This document shows, in pieces, positions 1 through 7,966 of a stretch of DNA of 64,000 nt (positions are counted from its first letter, which is position 1; every line of letters begins with the position of its first letter). The stretch comes from JAGXTF01 sp044224315 (lineage in GTDB: Bacteria > Bacteroidota > Bacteroidia > NS11-12g > UBA955): the NCBI GenBank assembly GCA_044224315.1, contig JBGAKR010000003.1:446319-510318 (forward strand), read 5' to 3'. Below the pieces are notes generated by a model. It saw nothing but the letters and a program-made list of their open reading frames with translations, had not been told where the DNA came from and did no database searches. A program made the position numbers and the translations under genes.

Positions 1-307
1 TGAATTACCGTTCATTTTTAAAAAAGGGCAACAAAGATAATTACAATTGTTATTCAAATTTGTCGTGCACCCGACAATTGGTATACAGTTTATATCGCAA
101 TCTACCTAAATCAATTGCCGATTACTACTTTTTTATTATCCAACACTGTATAAATTAAGTGCTTATGCAACCAATAAATTCAGCCATAATAATTCAGAGT
201 AATTTTAGTAAATCAACGGCACTGGCTATTTATATCTATGAATGCTCTAATACCAGAAAAGAGTGCACCTTTTCCAGCGTTACAGTGTTTACAATACTTT
301 TTTGATT
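1..307. other. AT-rich spacer, no gene seen
   Basis: No open frame with family features is visible. The only structure noticed is a short inverted repeat at 60-77 (TTGTCG, six-base loop, CGACAA) without a following T-run. It could be an operator or chance. The stretch may hold the 3' flank of a gene outside the window. Confidence 0.4.
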
Positions 308-862
308 TTATTTCTGCTGCTGCGCCGTCCAATCAGCCCTTAATAAGGACATTACCAAAGAGTCCAGGATTACATCGCCAAGTATATAATGTTGCCTTAA
401 CAAACCTTCTTTAATAAAACCTGCGCGTTCCAATAATTTTAAGGATGGTATATTGGATGCATCTAAATTGGCTTCAATGCGGTTTAAATTCAGTTGGGTA
501 AACCCAAAATTTAAAATTGGTTTTAATGCTTCAGTCATGTAGCCCTTATTCATATCCCCGGGGTTAGAGATATGGTAGCCAACCTCGGCTCTGCGGTGCA
601 ATGGCAACCAATTGTGAAGGGCACATCCACCAATATGTCTTTGTGTATTTTTATCTAAAATATGGAACAATACAAATTTGCGGTTATGCGTAACCAAACC
701 CTGCCTGTATTTTTCGCGTTCAGTTGCCAAATCATCTAGTGTTTTCAAATCAAGGTATTCCATAATTGCCGCATCAGATTGGGAGGCATATAACCAATCA
801 TACGTTTCAACTGTAGAGGGACGCAGGATGAGTCGGGCTGTAAGAATACTCTCGAAATTCAT
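308..862 (-). CDS. GNAT family N-acetyltransferase (RimJ/RimL-like)
   Basis: A 184-aa protein of the GNAT fold that would move an acetyl group from acetyl-CoA to an amine, possibly a protein N-terminus or a small molecule; the substrate cannot be read. It opens with the RimJ/RimL signature 'TxRLILRP', has the central 'HIGGCALHNWLP..RAEVGYHI' strands, then the acetyl-CoA loop region 'NKGYMTEALKPIL' and the late 'RIEANLDASNIPSLKLLERAGF' segment that is diagnostic of the RimJ-like branch. The start at 862 puts the family N-terminus first; the open frame continues 16 codons upstream with no homology. It lies 55 bp downstream of a second GNAT gene on the same strand, so the two may be co-transcribed. 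Confidence 0.85.
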   Translation of the reverse strand: MNFESILTARLILRPSTVETYDWLYASQSDAAIMEYLDLKTLDDLATEREKYRQGLVTHNRKFVLFHILDKNTQRHIGGCALHNWLPLHRRAEVGYHISNPGDMNKGYMTEALKPILNFGFTQLNLNRIEANLDASNIPSLKLLERAGFIKEGLLRQHYILGDVILDSLVMSLLRADWTAQQQK

Positions 863-917
863 AGGATTAACCTTCAGTTTATTAGAATGCAAATATTGGG
901 CAAATTTCAATTATTAA

Positions 918-1523
918 TCAGAATTTTACATGCTCCAATTTTTCATTTCCCAATTTTAATATCTGATCTACCTCTAAATTTGAATGCAATTCTGGCCCAC
1001 CTATAAGTTCATGCGGAGTTGAATTTGTTTGTTTTAAATCCAACTGAAACCATTTCACATCATGCCATTGGTTTAGTTTAAAACCAATTTTGTTAAATAC
1101 CCCAATTTCTTCAAAACCCATGCTTGTATGCAATTTTTCGCTGCCCTCATTTGGCAATGCCACACCTGCAAAAACACTGTAATACCCTTGTAATTTAAGA
1201 ATTGAAAACAGGGCATTGTACATGATTTTGCCTATACCTTTATTTTGAATTTCAGGGGCAAGATAAATAGTAGATTCTACAGACCATTGATAGGCGGTTT
1301 TATACCTATGCCGGCTGCCATAGGCATATCCAAGCACTGTATTGTTGTAAATACAAACTAACCATGGATAATCTACTGTATTGGTAATTATTCTATCAGT
1401 AAAATCTTGCAATGTGGGAACAGAATATTCAAAAGTTACAGCAGTATTTTTTACAAAGGGGGCATAAACATCCAGGGCTTGCTGTGCATCCTGGAGTGTA
1501 ATTAAGCGAATTTCAGGGTTCAT
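918..1523 (-). CDS. GNAT family N-acetyltransferase (phosphinothricin acetyltransferase-like)
   Basis: A 201-aa GNAT protein resembling the PAT/Bar/YncA branch. It begins 'IRLITLQDAQQALDVYAPFV', then has 'TFEYSVPTLQDFTDRI', typical of enzymes acetylating phosphinothricin-like or methionine-derivative amines, and 'LGYAYGSRHRYKTAYQWSVE'. The acetyl-CoA region is 'QNKGIGKIMYNALF' and the end motif is 'GVALPNEGSEKLHTSMGF'. About 35 residues beyond the usual family end ('QWHDVKWFQLDL') extend the C-terminus. The start at 1523 is chosen because the family homology begins there; the open frame reaches 1601. The natural substrate is unknown, and resistance to phosphinothricin should not be assumed. 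Confidence 0.85.
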   Translation of the reverse strand: MNPEIRLITLQDAQQALDVYAPFVKNTAVTFEYSVPTLQDFTDRIITNTVDYPWLVCIYNNTVLGYAYGSRHRYKTAYQWSVESTIYLAPEIQNKGIGKIMYNALFSILKLQGYYSVFAGVALPNEGSEKLHTSMGFEEIGVFNKIGFKLNQWHDVKWFQLDLKQTNSTPHELIGGPELHSNLEVDQILKLGNEKLEHVKF

Positions 1524-1664
1524 ACCAATCCTGTTCAAATTTGCCATGAATTTTTTATTTATTAAAAAATGAATTGCTGGTAAGGATTGTGAAAAATTCA
1601 CAACCTATTCATAAAAGCATCAAACGCAATCACTTAAGTAAAATAGACATGTGGGTAAATGGCA

Positions 1665-2318
1665 TTACCCAATCATAACCCCATCTTTCAGTCTGATATT
1701 GCGATCGGCCATGGAGGCCAAATCGGGGTTATGCGTAACGATGATAAATGTTTGGCCCATATCATCGCGCAATTTCATAAAATACTTGTGCAATAATTCC
1801 GCATTGTGCGAATCGAGGTTGCCACTGGGTTCGTCGGCCATTACAATTCCGGGTTTATTCACCAAAGCCCTGGCCACCGCAACACGTTGTTGTTCACCCC
1901 CGCTGAGTTGGGATGGCTTATTGTTTATTCGCTCCGACAGCCCCAAATAATCCAGCAGCATTTTGGCATCTTTTTCAACCTCACGCTTGCTGCGTCCTGC
2001 AATCCAACCCGGGATGCATACATTTTCGAGAGCCGAAAATTCGGGCAAAAGCTGGTGAAATTGAAAAACAAATCCCAGATTCATATTGCGAAAAGCCGAT
2101 AATTTTTTATGATTGAGGCTGGTAAGATCAGTATCGTTAAAAAACACTTTCCCTTCATCTGGCTTATCCAGGGTGCCTAAAATATGCAATAAAGTACTTT
2201 TCCCCGCCCCACTTTCGCCGGTAATACTCACGATTTCTTTTTCTTTCACCTCCAATGAAATGCCTTTCAAAACATGAAGAGCATCATAATGCTTGTGAAT
2301 ATGGGTACATTTTAACAT
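1665..2318 (-). CDS. ABC transporter ATP-binding protein, LolD/MacB type
   Basis: A 217-aa ATPase subunit, the usual LolD length. Visible motifs are Walker A 'GESGAGKST' (~35-43), Q-loop 'FVFQFHQLLPEF', signature 'LSGGEQQRVAVARAL', Walker B 'IVMADEP', D-loop 'SGNLDS' and the switch His in 'IIVTHNPDLA'. The Q-loop with 'LLPEFSALENV' is typical of the LolCDE lipoprotein-release and MacB families. No permease gene lies next to it: the flanks are a GNAT gene and a repeat block, so its LolC/LolE partner must be elsewhere. The start at 2318 (MLKCTHIHKHYDAL) is the family start; the longer open frame only reads back through repeats. Confidence 0.85.
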   Translation of the reverse strand: MLKCTHIHKHYDALHVLKGISLEVKEKEIVSITGESGAGKSTLLHILGTLDKPDEGKVFFNDTDLTSLNHKKLSAFRNMNLGFVFQFHQLLPEFSALENVCIPGWIAGRSKREVEKDAKMLLDYLGLSERINNKPSQLSGGEQQRVAVARALVNKPGIVMADEPSGNLDSHNAELLHKYFMKLRDDMGQTFIIVTHNPDLASMADRNIRLKDGVMIG

Positions 2319-2333
2319 GCCGCAGCGAAGATA

Positions 2334-2440
2334 ATGGAGAATGGAGAATGGAAAATGTAAAATGAAAAATGTAGAATGGAAAATGGAAAATGGAGCAGCC
2401 GGTGCAAAGTGCAATATGCAAAGTGCAATGAACAGCCAAT
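2334..2440. repeat. Low-complexity AATGGAAAATG / GTGCAAAGTGCAA repeat
   Basis: A run of degenerate 7-11-bp units (GGAGAATGGAAAATG and similar) followed by GGTGCAAAGTGCAATATGC. The reverse complement reads TTGCACTTTGCA...CCATTTTCCATT. The same word set recurs at 29.7-29.95, 43.39-43.47, 58.19-58.24 and 58.39-58.43 kb. It sits directly upstream of the LolD-like start codon. Confidence 0.75.
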
Positions 2441-2488
2441 GTAGAATAAAACAGCCCCAGCAGCATTGAAAATGCAGCGAAAGCGATA

Positions 2489-2897
2489 TTACCAGCTTTT
2501 CCAAAGTTGAGAAACTTTGGAAAAGCTGGTAAGTCAAATATCCGCGATCCGAAATCCGCCATCCGATATCGGCTGTTCCTTCGGCTGTTGATACGGCTGT
2601 CGGTATTACCAAACTATTCCAAAATTGAGAAACTTTGGAATAGTGGGTAAGTCAAATATCCGCGATCTGAAATCCGCCATCCGATATCGGCTGTTCCTTC
2701 GGCTGTTGATACGGCTGTCTTTCGGCTGCTGATTCGGCTGCTGATACGGCTGTCGGTATTACCAAACGCTTCCAAAGTTGTGAAACTTTGGAATAGTGGG
2801 TAAGTCAAATATCCGCGATCTGAAATCCGCCATCCGATATCGGCTGTTCCTTCGGTTGTTGATACGGCTGTCTTTCGGCTGTTGATTCGGCTGTTCA
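2489..2897. repeat. Three tandem hairpin-bearing units with CGGCTGTT tails
   Basis: Three units start with an inverted repeat (2489-2532, 2606-2650, 2759-2803). The first is a perfect 20-bp stem, TTACCAGCTTTTCCAAAGTT, with a four-base GAGA loop; the other two have mismatches. Each hairpin is followed by a nearly constant tract (AGTCAAATATCCGCGATC, then CCGCCATCCGATATCGGCTG) and a variable number of CGGCTGTTGAT-like steps. The spacing is 117 bp, then 153 bp, and the difference comes from extra CGGCTG steps. The tail motif recurs at 50.76-51.0 kb. Open frames across it are spurious. Confidence 0.85.
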
Positions 2898-2927
2898 GAA
2901 TAATTTCATTTCAATAGCCAATCTTCC

Positions 2928-2935
2928 TATTTTTG
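2928..2935 (+). promoter_or_regulatory. Predicted -7 box TATTTTTG for sucC
   Basis: This matches the Bacteroidota -7 consensus TAnnTTTG, 20 bases before the sucC ATG and immediately after the repeat block. No convincing -33 element was assigned. Confidence 0.5.
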
Positions 2936-2955
2936 CGCCTGCATTTCAAAAACAC

Positions 2956-4182
2956 ATGAATATTCACGAATATCAGGCAAAAGAGATTCTTAAAAAGTAC
3001 GGAGTAGCAATACAGGATGGTTTTGTAGCCGAAACACCCGAACAAGCCCAGGCAGCTGCAGAGAAAATTAAGGCTGAAATGGGCAGTGACTGGTGCGTTG
3101 TTAAAGCCCAGATTCATGCCGGTGGACGTGGAAAAGGCAAAATTGCCGGTTCTGAACAACGCGGTGTGCAAGTTGCCAAAAATCCTGCACAGGCCTCTGA
3201 AATCGCAAAAAACTTACTGGGCGGCACCCTGGTTACCATACAAACCGGCGCAGCTGGCAAAGTTGTAAATAAAGTATTGGTGGCCCAGGATGTATTTTAT
3301 CCAGGACCTAACGAGCCTAAGGAGTATTACATGAGTGTATTGCTCGACCGGCAGAAAAAAGAAAACGTTATTATCTATACTACAGAAGGTGGAATGGATA
3401 TAGAGGAAGTAGCTGAAAAGCATCCCGAAAAAATTCATAAAGAATGGATAGACCCTGCTGTAGGATTGCAGCCGTTTCAGGCCCGCAAAATTGCCTTCAA
3501 CCTGGGCTTAGATGGCAAAGCATTCAAGGAAATGGTATCATTTGTATCGGCCCTATACCGTGCTTATGAAGATACCGACAGTGCCATGTTTGAAATTAAC
3601 CCTGTACTTAAAACCAGCGATGACCGTATCATAGCCGTAGATGCTAAAGTAAGCCTTGACGATAATGCCCTTTACCGCCATGCCGATTATGCAGCTTTGC
3701 GCGATTTGGCTGAAGAAGATCCAACTGAAGTGGAAGCTGGCAAATTCAATCTCAACTTTGTAAAACTCGACGGTAATGTGGGTTGCATGGTAAATGGGGC
3801 AGGCCTGGCCATGGCAACCATGGATATTATTAAACTAAGCGGTGGTGAGCCTGCCAATTTCCTTGATGTAGGGGGTACGGCCAATGCCGAAACCGTTGAA
3901 GCCGGATTCCGCATCATTATGAGTGATCCTGCTGTTAAAGCCATTTTAATTAATATTTTTGGTGGCATTGTGCGTTGCGACCGTGTGGCAAACGGTGTGG
4001 TTGAAGCTTATAAAAAAATAGGCAATGTAAGCATACCAATTATTGTGCGCTTGCAAGGAACCAATGCCATTGAAGCCAAGAAAATCATAGATGAAAGTGG
4101 ACTTAAAGTGTACAGTGCCATTGCGCTGAAAGATGCTGCTGACATAGTTAAACAAGTATTGGCCAATCCACAATCGGCCTGA
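2956..4182 (+). CDS. sucC: Succinyl-CoA synthetase (ADP-forming) beta subunit
   Basis: A 408-aa protein covering the full SucC length. It makes the nucleotide-binding half of the TCA-cycle enzyme converting succinyl-CoA to succinate with ATP or GTP formation. The N-terminus 'MNIHEYQAKEILKKYGV' is the family signature. The ATP-grasp domain follows with 'KAQIHAGGRGKGKI', 'MEINP'-type 'FEINPVL' and 'DAKVSLDDNALYRH'. The C-terminal CoA-ligase domain holds 'FLDVGGTANAETVEAGF', 'NIFGGIVRCDRVANGVVEA' and 'RLQGTNAIEAKKI'. The alpha subunit gene sucD is not adjacent, which is common in this phylum. A strong bidirectional terminator follows. Confidence 0.97.
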   Translation: MNIHEYQAKEILKKYGVAIQDGFVAETPEQAQAAAEKIKAEMGSDWCVVKAQIHAGGRGKGKIAGSEQRGVQVAKNPAQASEIAKNLLGGTLVTIQTGAAGKVVNKVLVAQDVFYPGPNEPKEYYMSVLLDRQKKENVIIYTTEGGMDIEEVAEKHPEKIHKEWIDPAVGLQPFQARKIAFNLGLDGKAFKEMVSFVSALYRAYEDTDSAMFEINPVLKTSDDRIIAVDAKVSLDDNALYRHADYAALRDLAEEDPTEVEAGKFNLNFVKLDGNVGCMVNGAGLAMATMDIIKLSGGEPANFLDVGGTANAETVEAGFRIIMSDPAVKAILINIFGGIVRCDRVANGVVEAYKKIGNVSIPIIVRLQGTNAIEAKKIIDESGLKVYSAIALKDAADIVKQVLANPQSA

Positions 4183-4200
4183 TTGAATTTTAAATAATGA

Positions 4201-4235
4201 AACAAAAAAAGGCTCAATCAGAGCCTTTTTTTGTT
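4201..4235. terminator. Bidirectional terminator between sucC and a lipoprotein gene
   Basis: A perfect 15-bp inverted repeat (AACAAAAAAAGGCTC, loop AATCA) has T-runs on both strands. It lies between convergent genes and would serve both. Confidence 0.9.
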
Positions 4236-4259
4236 TGGGTTAACGACACACTGGGTAAA

Positions 4260-4805
4260 TTATTTCTTCATCATTTTTAAATCATAATCAACCGTAGCTT
4301 GAATTTGCACAGGATGATCGATGGGAGTGTTTAAGGTACCGGCCAGGTGGAATTCGGTAGTTTCAGCATTGGCAAAACTGATTATTTCCAAATCCGGGTC
4401 CTGGTCGGCTTCACATGGTCCTTTGCCTTTACCTAATGGCATGGGGTTTACATGTGCAACGGTTTTTTGCACCCCCGGTTCACCTATCGAAAAAGTGGCT
4501 TTATCAAGGTAGTCAAAGGTTACGAATTTGAGGCTGCTATCGATAATGTAAAAAGCTTTGACCCTTACCTTCATGGAAGAAATATCACTGGCTTTTAGCC
4601 CATATTCCTTCACCAATCCGGCAAGGTCTATTTTTTTACGGGCAGATACATCAAAGTCCCCGGCAGCTCTGGGATCTATGGTAAATGTAATTTCGCCACC
4701 ATTTACAGTTTTTTCAAACTTCACTTTGTCGCAACTGCTGAAGATAGCTGCTGCAGATGCAAAGATGGTAAGGGCGATAAACCTGATTTGTACTTTTGTT
4801 TTCAT
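4260..4805 (-). CDS. Hypothetical lipoprotein
   Basis: A 181-aa protein I do not recognise. The N-terminus is a type II signal peptide ending at the lipobox 'IFSSC' with Cys25, so the mature protein should be lipid-anchored in the envelope. The rest is predicted beta-rich, with 'GGEITFTIDPRAAGDFDVSARKKIDL' early and a strand-rich 'TTEFHLAGTLNTPIDHPVQIQATVDYDL' end. There is no catalytic motif. It is a single gene, convergent with sucC across a shared terminator. The pattern of short lipoproteins ending in a beta-sandwich is common in Bacteroidota, but no function can be inferred. Confidence 0.75.
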   Translation of the reverse strand: MKTKVQIRFIALTIFASAAAIFSSCDKVKFEKTVNGGEITFTIDPRAAGDFDVSARKKIDLAGLVKEYGLKASDISSMKVRVKAFYIIDSSLKFVTFDYLDKATFSIGEPGVQKTVAHVNPMPLGKGKGPCEADQDPDLEIISFANAETTEFHLAGTLNTPIDHPVQIQATVDYDLKMMKK

Positions 4806-4978
4806 GCTTTTTTAGATTATGGGTTTAAACTAAATACCACCAATTTCAAATCCACCCTGTCATAAAATTGTCAGTTTAACTATATGGTAGTCAAGCATAT
4901 TTTATTTGAAAGTGGATAAGTCATTAAAAATCAAATGGTGCTAAGTCTTTTCTTCGCAGTAAACTAAAAACTAAAACT

Positions 4979-5275
4979 ATGAGTTTCGTATCAGAATTTA
5001 AAGAGTTCATCAACAAGGGAAATGTGCTTGACCTTGCTGTTGCTGTAATTATCGGTGGTGCTTTCCAAAAAATTGTGGATAGCCTGGTAGCCGATATCAT
5101 CATGCCCATCATTGCCATGATCATGAAGTTCGATAAAATAGAACAGTTGACTCAAGGTCCATTTACATACGGCAAATTGATTGCAGCAGTGCTCAATTTC
5201 CTTCTGGTAGCCTTGGTATTGTTTATGATTATCAAAGCTATGAACCGAGCAAAAGCCATTGCCAACAAAGAGTAA
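4979..5275 (+). CDS. mscL: Large-conductance mechanosensitive channel, short form
   Basis: A 98-aa MscL that would open under membrane tension to release solutes on osmotic downshock. The N-terminal helix 'EFKEFINKGNVLDLAVAVIIGGAF' and the TM1 end 'IVDSLVADIIMPII' match the family closely, and TM2 is 'LIAAVLNFLLVALVLFMIIKAMNR'. Family members are usually about 125-145 aa. Here the periplasmic loop is only about 15-18 residues, and the protein stops a few residues after TM2, lacking the cytoplasmic helical bundle. A terminator begins about 20 bp after the stop, so no lost 3' coding sequence is apparent. Confidence 0.92.
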   Translation: MSFVSEFKEFINKGNVLDLAVAVIIGGAFQKIVDSLVADIIMPIIAMIMKFDKIEQLTQGPFTYGKLIAAVLNFLLVALVLFMIIKAMNRAKAIANKE

Positions 5276-5293
5276 AATACATTTTACCATACA

Positions 5294-5323
5294 GAAAGCC
5301 GGAATTGTTTTCCGGCTTTTTTT
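5294..5323 (+). terminator. Terminator of mscL
   Basis: The inverted repeat AAAGCCGGAA ... TTCCGGCTTT is followed by a T-run, 20 bp after the mscL stop. Confidence 0.88.
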
Positions 5324-5367
5324 GTGCACAAAACATGCACTTTTAATGGCGGGTAATATTCTTGCAA

Positions 5368-5375
5368 TACCTTTG
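5368..5375 (+). promoter_or_regulatory. Predicted -7 box TACCTTTG
   Basis: This matches TAnnTTTG, with only five bases between the box and the downstream ATG at 5381. That predicts an almost leaderless transcript. Confidence 0.45.
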
Positions 5376-5380
5376 CTGGC

Positions 5381-6310
5381 ATGAATAAAAGCATTGTTAT
5401 ACTGTGTCTTACCACATGTCTTTTCTCTGTTTCAAAAGCAAAAAACACACAGGATACTTTTTGGAAAAAAGGTGCCGAACTAGGATTAAATATCAACCTT
5501 TCAGGCACTTCGCCTAACTGGAGTGGAGGTGCCGCCAATAACATCAGCGGCAACGTGTTTTTCAATGGCAATGCAAACCGCAAACAAGGCAGGGCCAGCT
5601 GGGACAACCTATTAAAAATAAATGTGGGTGCCATATCAAGCCAAATGGAGGATATACGCGGCAATAACTATCGCAGTACGAAAAAAAATATTGATAACGT
5701 TTTTATAGATTCGAAATATGGCTTTGCTTTTAAAAAACCCAAATGGCTGAGCTTTTATGCTGGAGTAAATATTCAAACACAATTACTTAAAGGGTTTGTT
5801 TACAGCAAAGATTCAATTGGCCGTGAGGTTAAAAATCAGGTTTCGAGTTTTATGAGCCAGGGTACTTCAATGCCCGCAATTGGTTTTGAAGCAAAACCAA
5901 CCGATTGGTACTTTTTGCGACTGGGTTTGGGAGCCATTAAACAAACCTATGTAATCAACCAAAACCTTTATACCCTGCGCAATGAAAATGTAATAGCCGG
6001 CGTAGAAAAAGGAAAATTTATTTATAACGAACTTGGATTTCAGATTCAAGGTGGATTGAGCAAAGATTTTGGCAAGAAAAAAACCTACAACGTAAAAGCC
6101 AACTATTTGGGATTTGCCCCCTATAATTTTGCCAAATCAAACAGCCCGCTGGATAGTCGCATTGATTTAGGGTTTGTAGCGAAAATCAGCAAATACGTTA
6201 ATTTTAACTACACCCTTATTTCCATTTTTGACAAAGACCTCAGCCGCCCGGGCCAAAATGCCTGGCAAAACAGTTGGATTGTAGGATTGGGCTTTTTATA
6301 CAAAATGTAA
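5381..6310 (+). CDS. DUF3078 domain-containing secreted protein
   Basis: A 309-aa protein with a cleavable signal peptide (about residues 1-20, 'CLTTCLFSVSKA'). The motif 'FWKKGAELGLNINLSGTSPNWSGGAANNISGNVFFNG' is the DUF3078 hallmark. The remainder has alternating hydrophobic strands ending in an aromatic residue ('WIVGLGFLYKM'), fitting an outer-membrane beta-barrel. DUF3078 proteins are widespread in Bacteroidota and have no established function that I can name. The gene stands alone, with its own predicted promoter and convergent to the next gene. Confidence 0.85.
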   Translation: MNKSIVILCLTTCLFSVSKAKNTQDTFWKKGAELGLNINLSGTSPNWSGGAANNISGNVFFNGNANRKQGRASWDNLLKINVGAISSQMEDIRGNNYRSTKKNIDNVFIDSKYGFAFKKPKWLSFYAGVNIQTQLLKGFVYSKDSIGREVKNQVSSFMSQGTSMPAIGFEAKPTDWYFLRLGLGAIKQTYVINQNLYTLRNENVIAGVEKGKFIYNELGFQIQGGLSKDFGKKKTYNVKANYLGFAPYNFAKSNSPLDSRIDLGFVAKISKYVNFNYTLISIFDKDLSRPGQNAWQNSWIVGLGFLYKM

Positions 6311-7954
6311 TCAGGGCATGGCCTGCTTGCGAACCCTTTTTAAAATGAGACGGTTTGCGGCATCGTTTCCCAAACCGATTACATTGTTTTGCACAAGCCT
6401 TATACTTTTATCGTAATACATAATAAGCACTGGGGCCTGAGAGATTAATACAGAATCGGCGGCTCTGGCCATAGCCGGATTCACATTCAATGCCATGCTT
6501 TCGTACAATTTATCAAAATCCGCGTTTTGAAAATGGGTATAATTGGGTCCGCCGGGACTGAAATTATGACTGTAAAAACAGGATAAAAAATTCTCAGGGT
6601 CGGCAAAATCGGCAAACCAACTGCCTCGGTACACCTGAATGTTTCCCTTATTGCGCATTTGACGCAACATGCCACCTGTTTGTACTTCTATATTGGCTTT
6701 GATACCTATATCGGCCCAATATTTTTTGATATACACCATTAAATCCAGGTAATCGGATGTAGTGGTAATCCGCAGTTCGGGGCAACCCTTACCACCCGGA
6801 TATCCGGCCAGCTTAAGTTCTTCGGTGGCTTTCTTCACATTATTCACAAAGCCTTGCGGGGCATTAAAAAGTACAGGTGGTACAAATCCATTTTCGCCAG
6901 GCACCCCTGCCCCGTTTCGCAGGTATTTTACCAATGCATGGCGGTCAACCGCATAATTCAAGGCCCTGCGTAAATGCACATTTTGCAGCGGATTGCGAGT
7001 GCCATCCACATTGCTATCCAGCCAAAAGCCCAGGTATTCGGTGTTTAAAAAGGGCTTCACTCCCATTTTAAATTTGTTTTGAAATTTTGGGGTTAATGTA
7101 GCTCGGTCGGTTAGTATTTCATCCTTCATACTGCCTTCTATGCCGTTAAAGAAATCGTATTCACCTGCTACAAATCGCATAAAAGCCGTTTGTTTATTTT
7201 TGATGAAATCAACATTCACCGCTTCCAGATAAGGCAATTGTTTTCCGTTTTCGGTTTCGAAATAATCCGGATTTCGGCGCAATACGAGTTTAACATCCTC
7301 TTCCCACAATTTCACATAAAAGGGCCCAGTGCCGGTAGGTTTGCGACCAAAGGCAGAGGGGTTTGCTTTTACATACTCTTGCGGAACTATAAAACAATTG
7401 GGTGTGCTAAGCAGAGAAAGCATAGCCGCAAAGGGTTTATTCAATGTAAGAATAAAAGTACTGTCATTTTCTGCTCTAAAGGGATTTGCATTTCTATCTA
7501 CCTTGTCGCTAAAAATCCATGCACTTGGTGAGGCAGTGGCAGGATCAATGAGGCGACTAAAAGAATACACCACATCAGAAGCAGTTACCCACCGGGGATG
7601 TTTATTAGCCCCATCTGACTGTGTATGAAATTGTACACCCGATTTGAGGTGGAACTTATACACAAGTTTGTTTTCCGAGATTTCCCAGCTACGGGCCAGC
7701 ATTGGGGTGGGTTGCATAGCTGAGTCGAGGTCTACCAGCCCGTTATAGATTTGCGAGGCAATCCAAATCTCGGCTTGCGATTTTATAAATGCCGGATCGA
7801 GGGTAGAAACACTGGCATCCTCATTGTACCGGAAAATCAGGGTGTCCGAAACTTTATCAACATTTTTACAACTGTTACTCCCAACAATGGTGTACAAAAC
7901 TATACCCGCACAAAATAGGTGGCTAAGGGCTTTCAAAATAATTTTGCCCTTCAC
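6311..7954 (-). CDS. ABC transporter substrate-binding lipoprotein, family 5 (peptide type)
   Basis: A solute-binding protein of the OppA/DppA (SBP_bac_5) family, about 547 aa, that would capture peptides or similar solutes for an ABC importer. Visible family segments are 'TLDPAFIKSQAEIWIASQIYNGLVDLDS', 'PMLARSWEISENKLVYKFHLKSGVQFH', 'VTASDVVYSFSRLID', 'GTGPFYVKLWE' and 'LRRALNYAVDRHAL'. A lipobox-like 'GSNSC' ends the signal peptide. The start is uncertain: GTG at 7954 gives a normal signal peptide ('KGKIILKALSHLFCAG'), whereas ATG at 7990 would overlap the divergent gene by 24 bp. No permease or ATPase genes are adjacent. It ends convergent with the DUF3078 gene. Confidence 0.88.
   Translation of the reverse strand: MKGKIILKALSHLFCAGIVLYTIVGSNSCKNVDKVSDTLIFRYNEDASVSTLDPAFIKSQAEIWIASQIYNGLVDLDSAMQPTPMLARSWEISENKLVYKFHLKSGVQFHTQSDGANKHPRWVTASDVVYSFSRLIDPATASPSAWIFSDKVDRNANPFRAENDSTFILTLNKPFAAMLSLLSTPNCFIVPQEYVKANPSAFGRKPTGTGPFYVKLWEEDVKLVLRRNPDYFETENGKQLPYLEAVNVDFIKNKQTAFMRFVAGEYDFFNGIEGSMKDEILTDRATLTPKFQNKFKMGVKPFLNTEYLGFWLDSNVDGTRNPLQNVHLRRALNYAVDRHALVKYLRNGAGVPGENGFVPPVLFNAPQGFVNNVKKATEELKLAGYPGGKGCPELRITTTSDYLDLMVYIKKYWADIGIKANIEVQTGGMLRQMRNKGNIQVYRGSWFADFADPENFLSCFYSHNFSPGGPNYTHFQNADFDKLYESMALNVNPAMARAADSVLISQAPVLIMYYDKSIRLVQNNVIGLGNDAANRLILKRVRKQAMP
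7939..7946 (+). promoter_or_regulatory. Predicted -7 box TAATTTTG inside the divergent gene's start
   Basis: This matches TAnnTTTG, 20 bases before the ATG of the plus-strand hydrolase. It lies inside the first codons of the minus-strand substrate-binding protein. On the minus strand, a TACTTTTG box occurs at 8017-8024, so the two promoters would face each other across overlapping 5' ends. Confidence 0.4.
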
Positions 7955-7966
7955 TCCAACACGCAC

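Noticed and set aside
2284..2808. Minus-strand open frames across the hairpin repeats, including an upstream extension of the LolD-like gene
   Set aside because: Frames consist of translated repeats (SFSTLEK.. type). The LolD homology begins at 2318.
4979..5330. mscL truncated by a frameshift
   Set aside because: The terminator follows about 20 bp after the stop, leaving no room for a lost C-terminal bundle in another frame.
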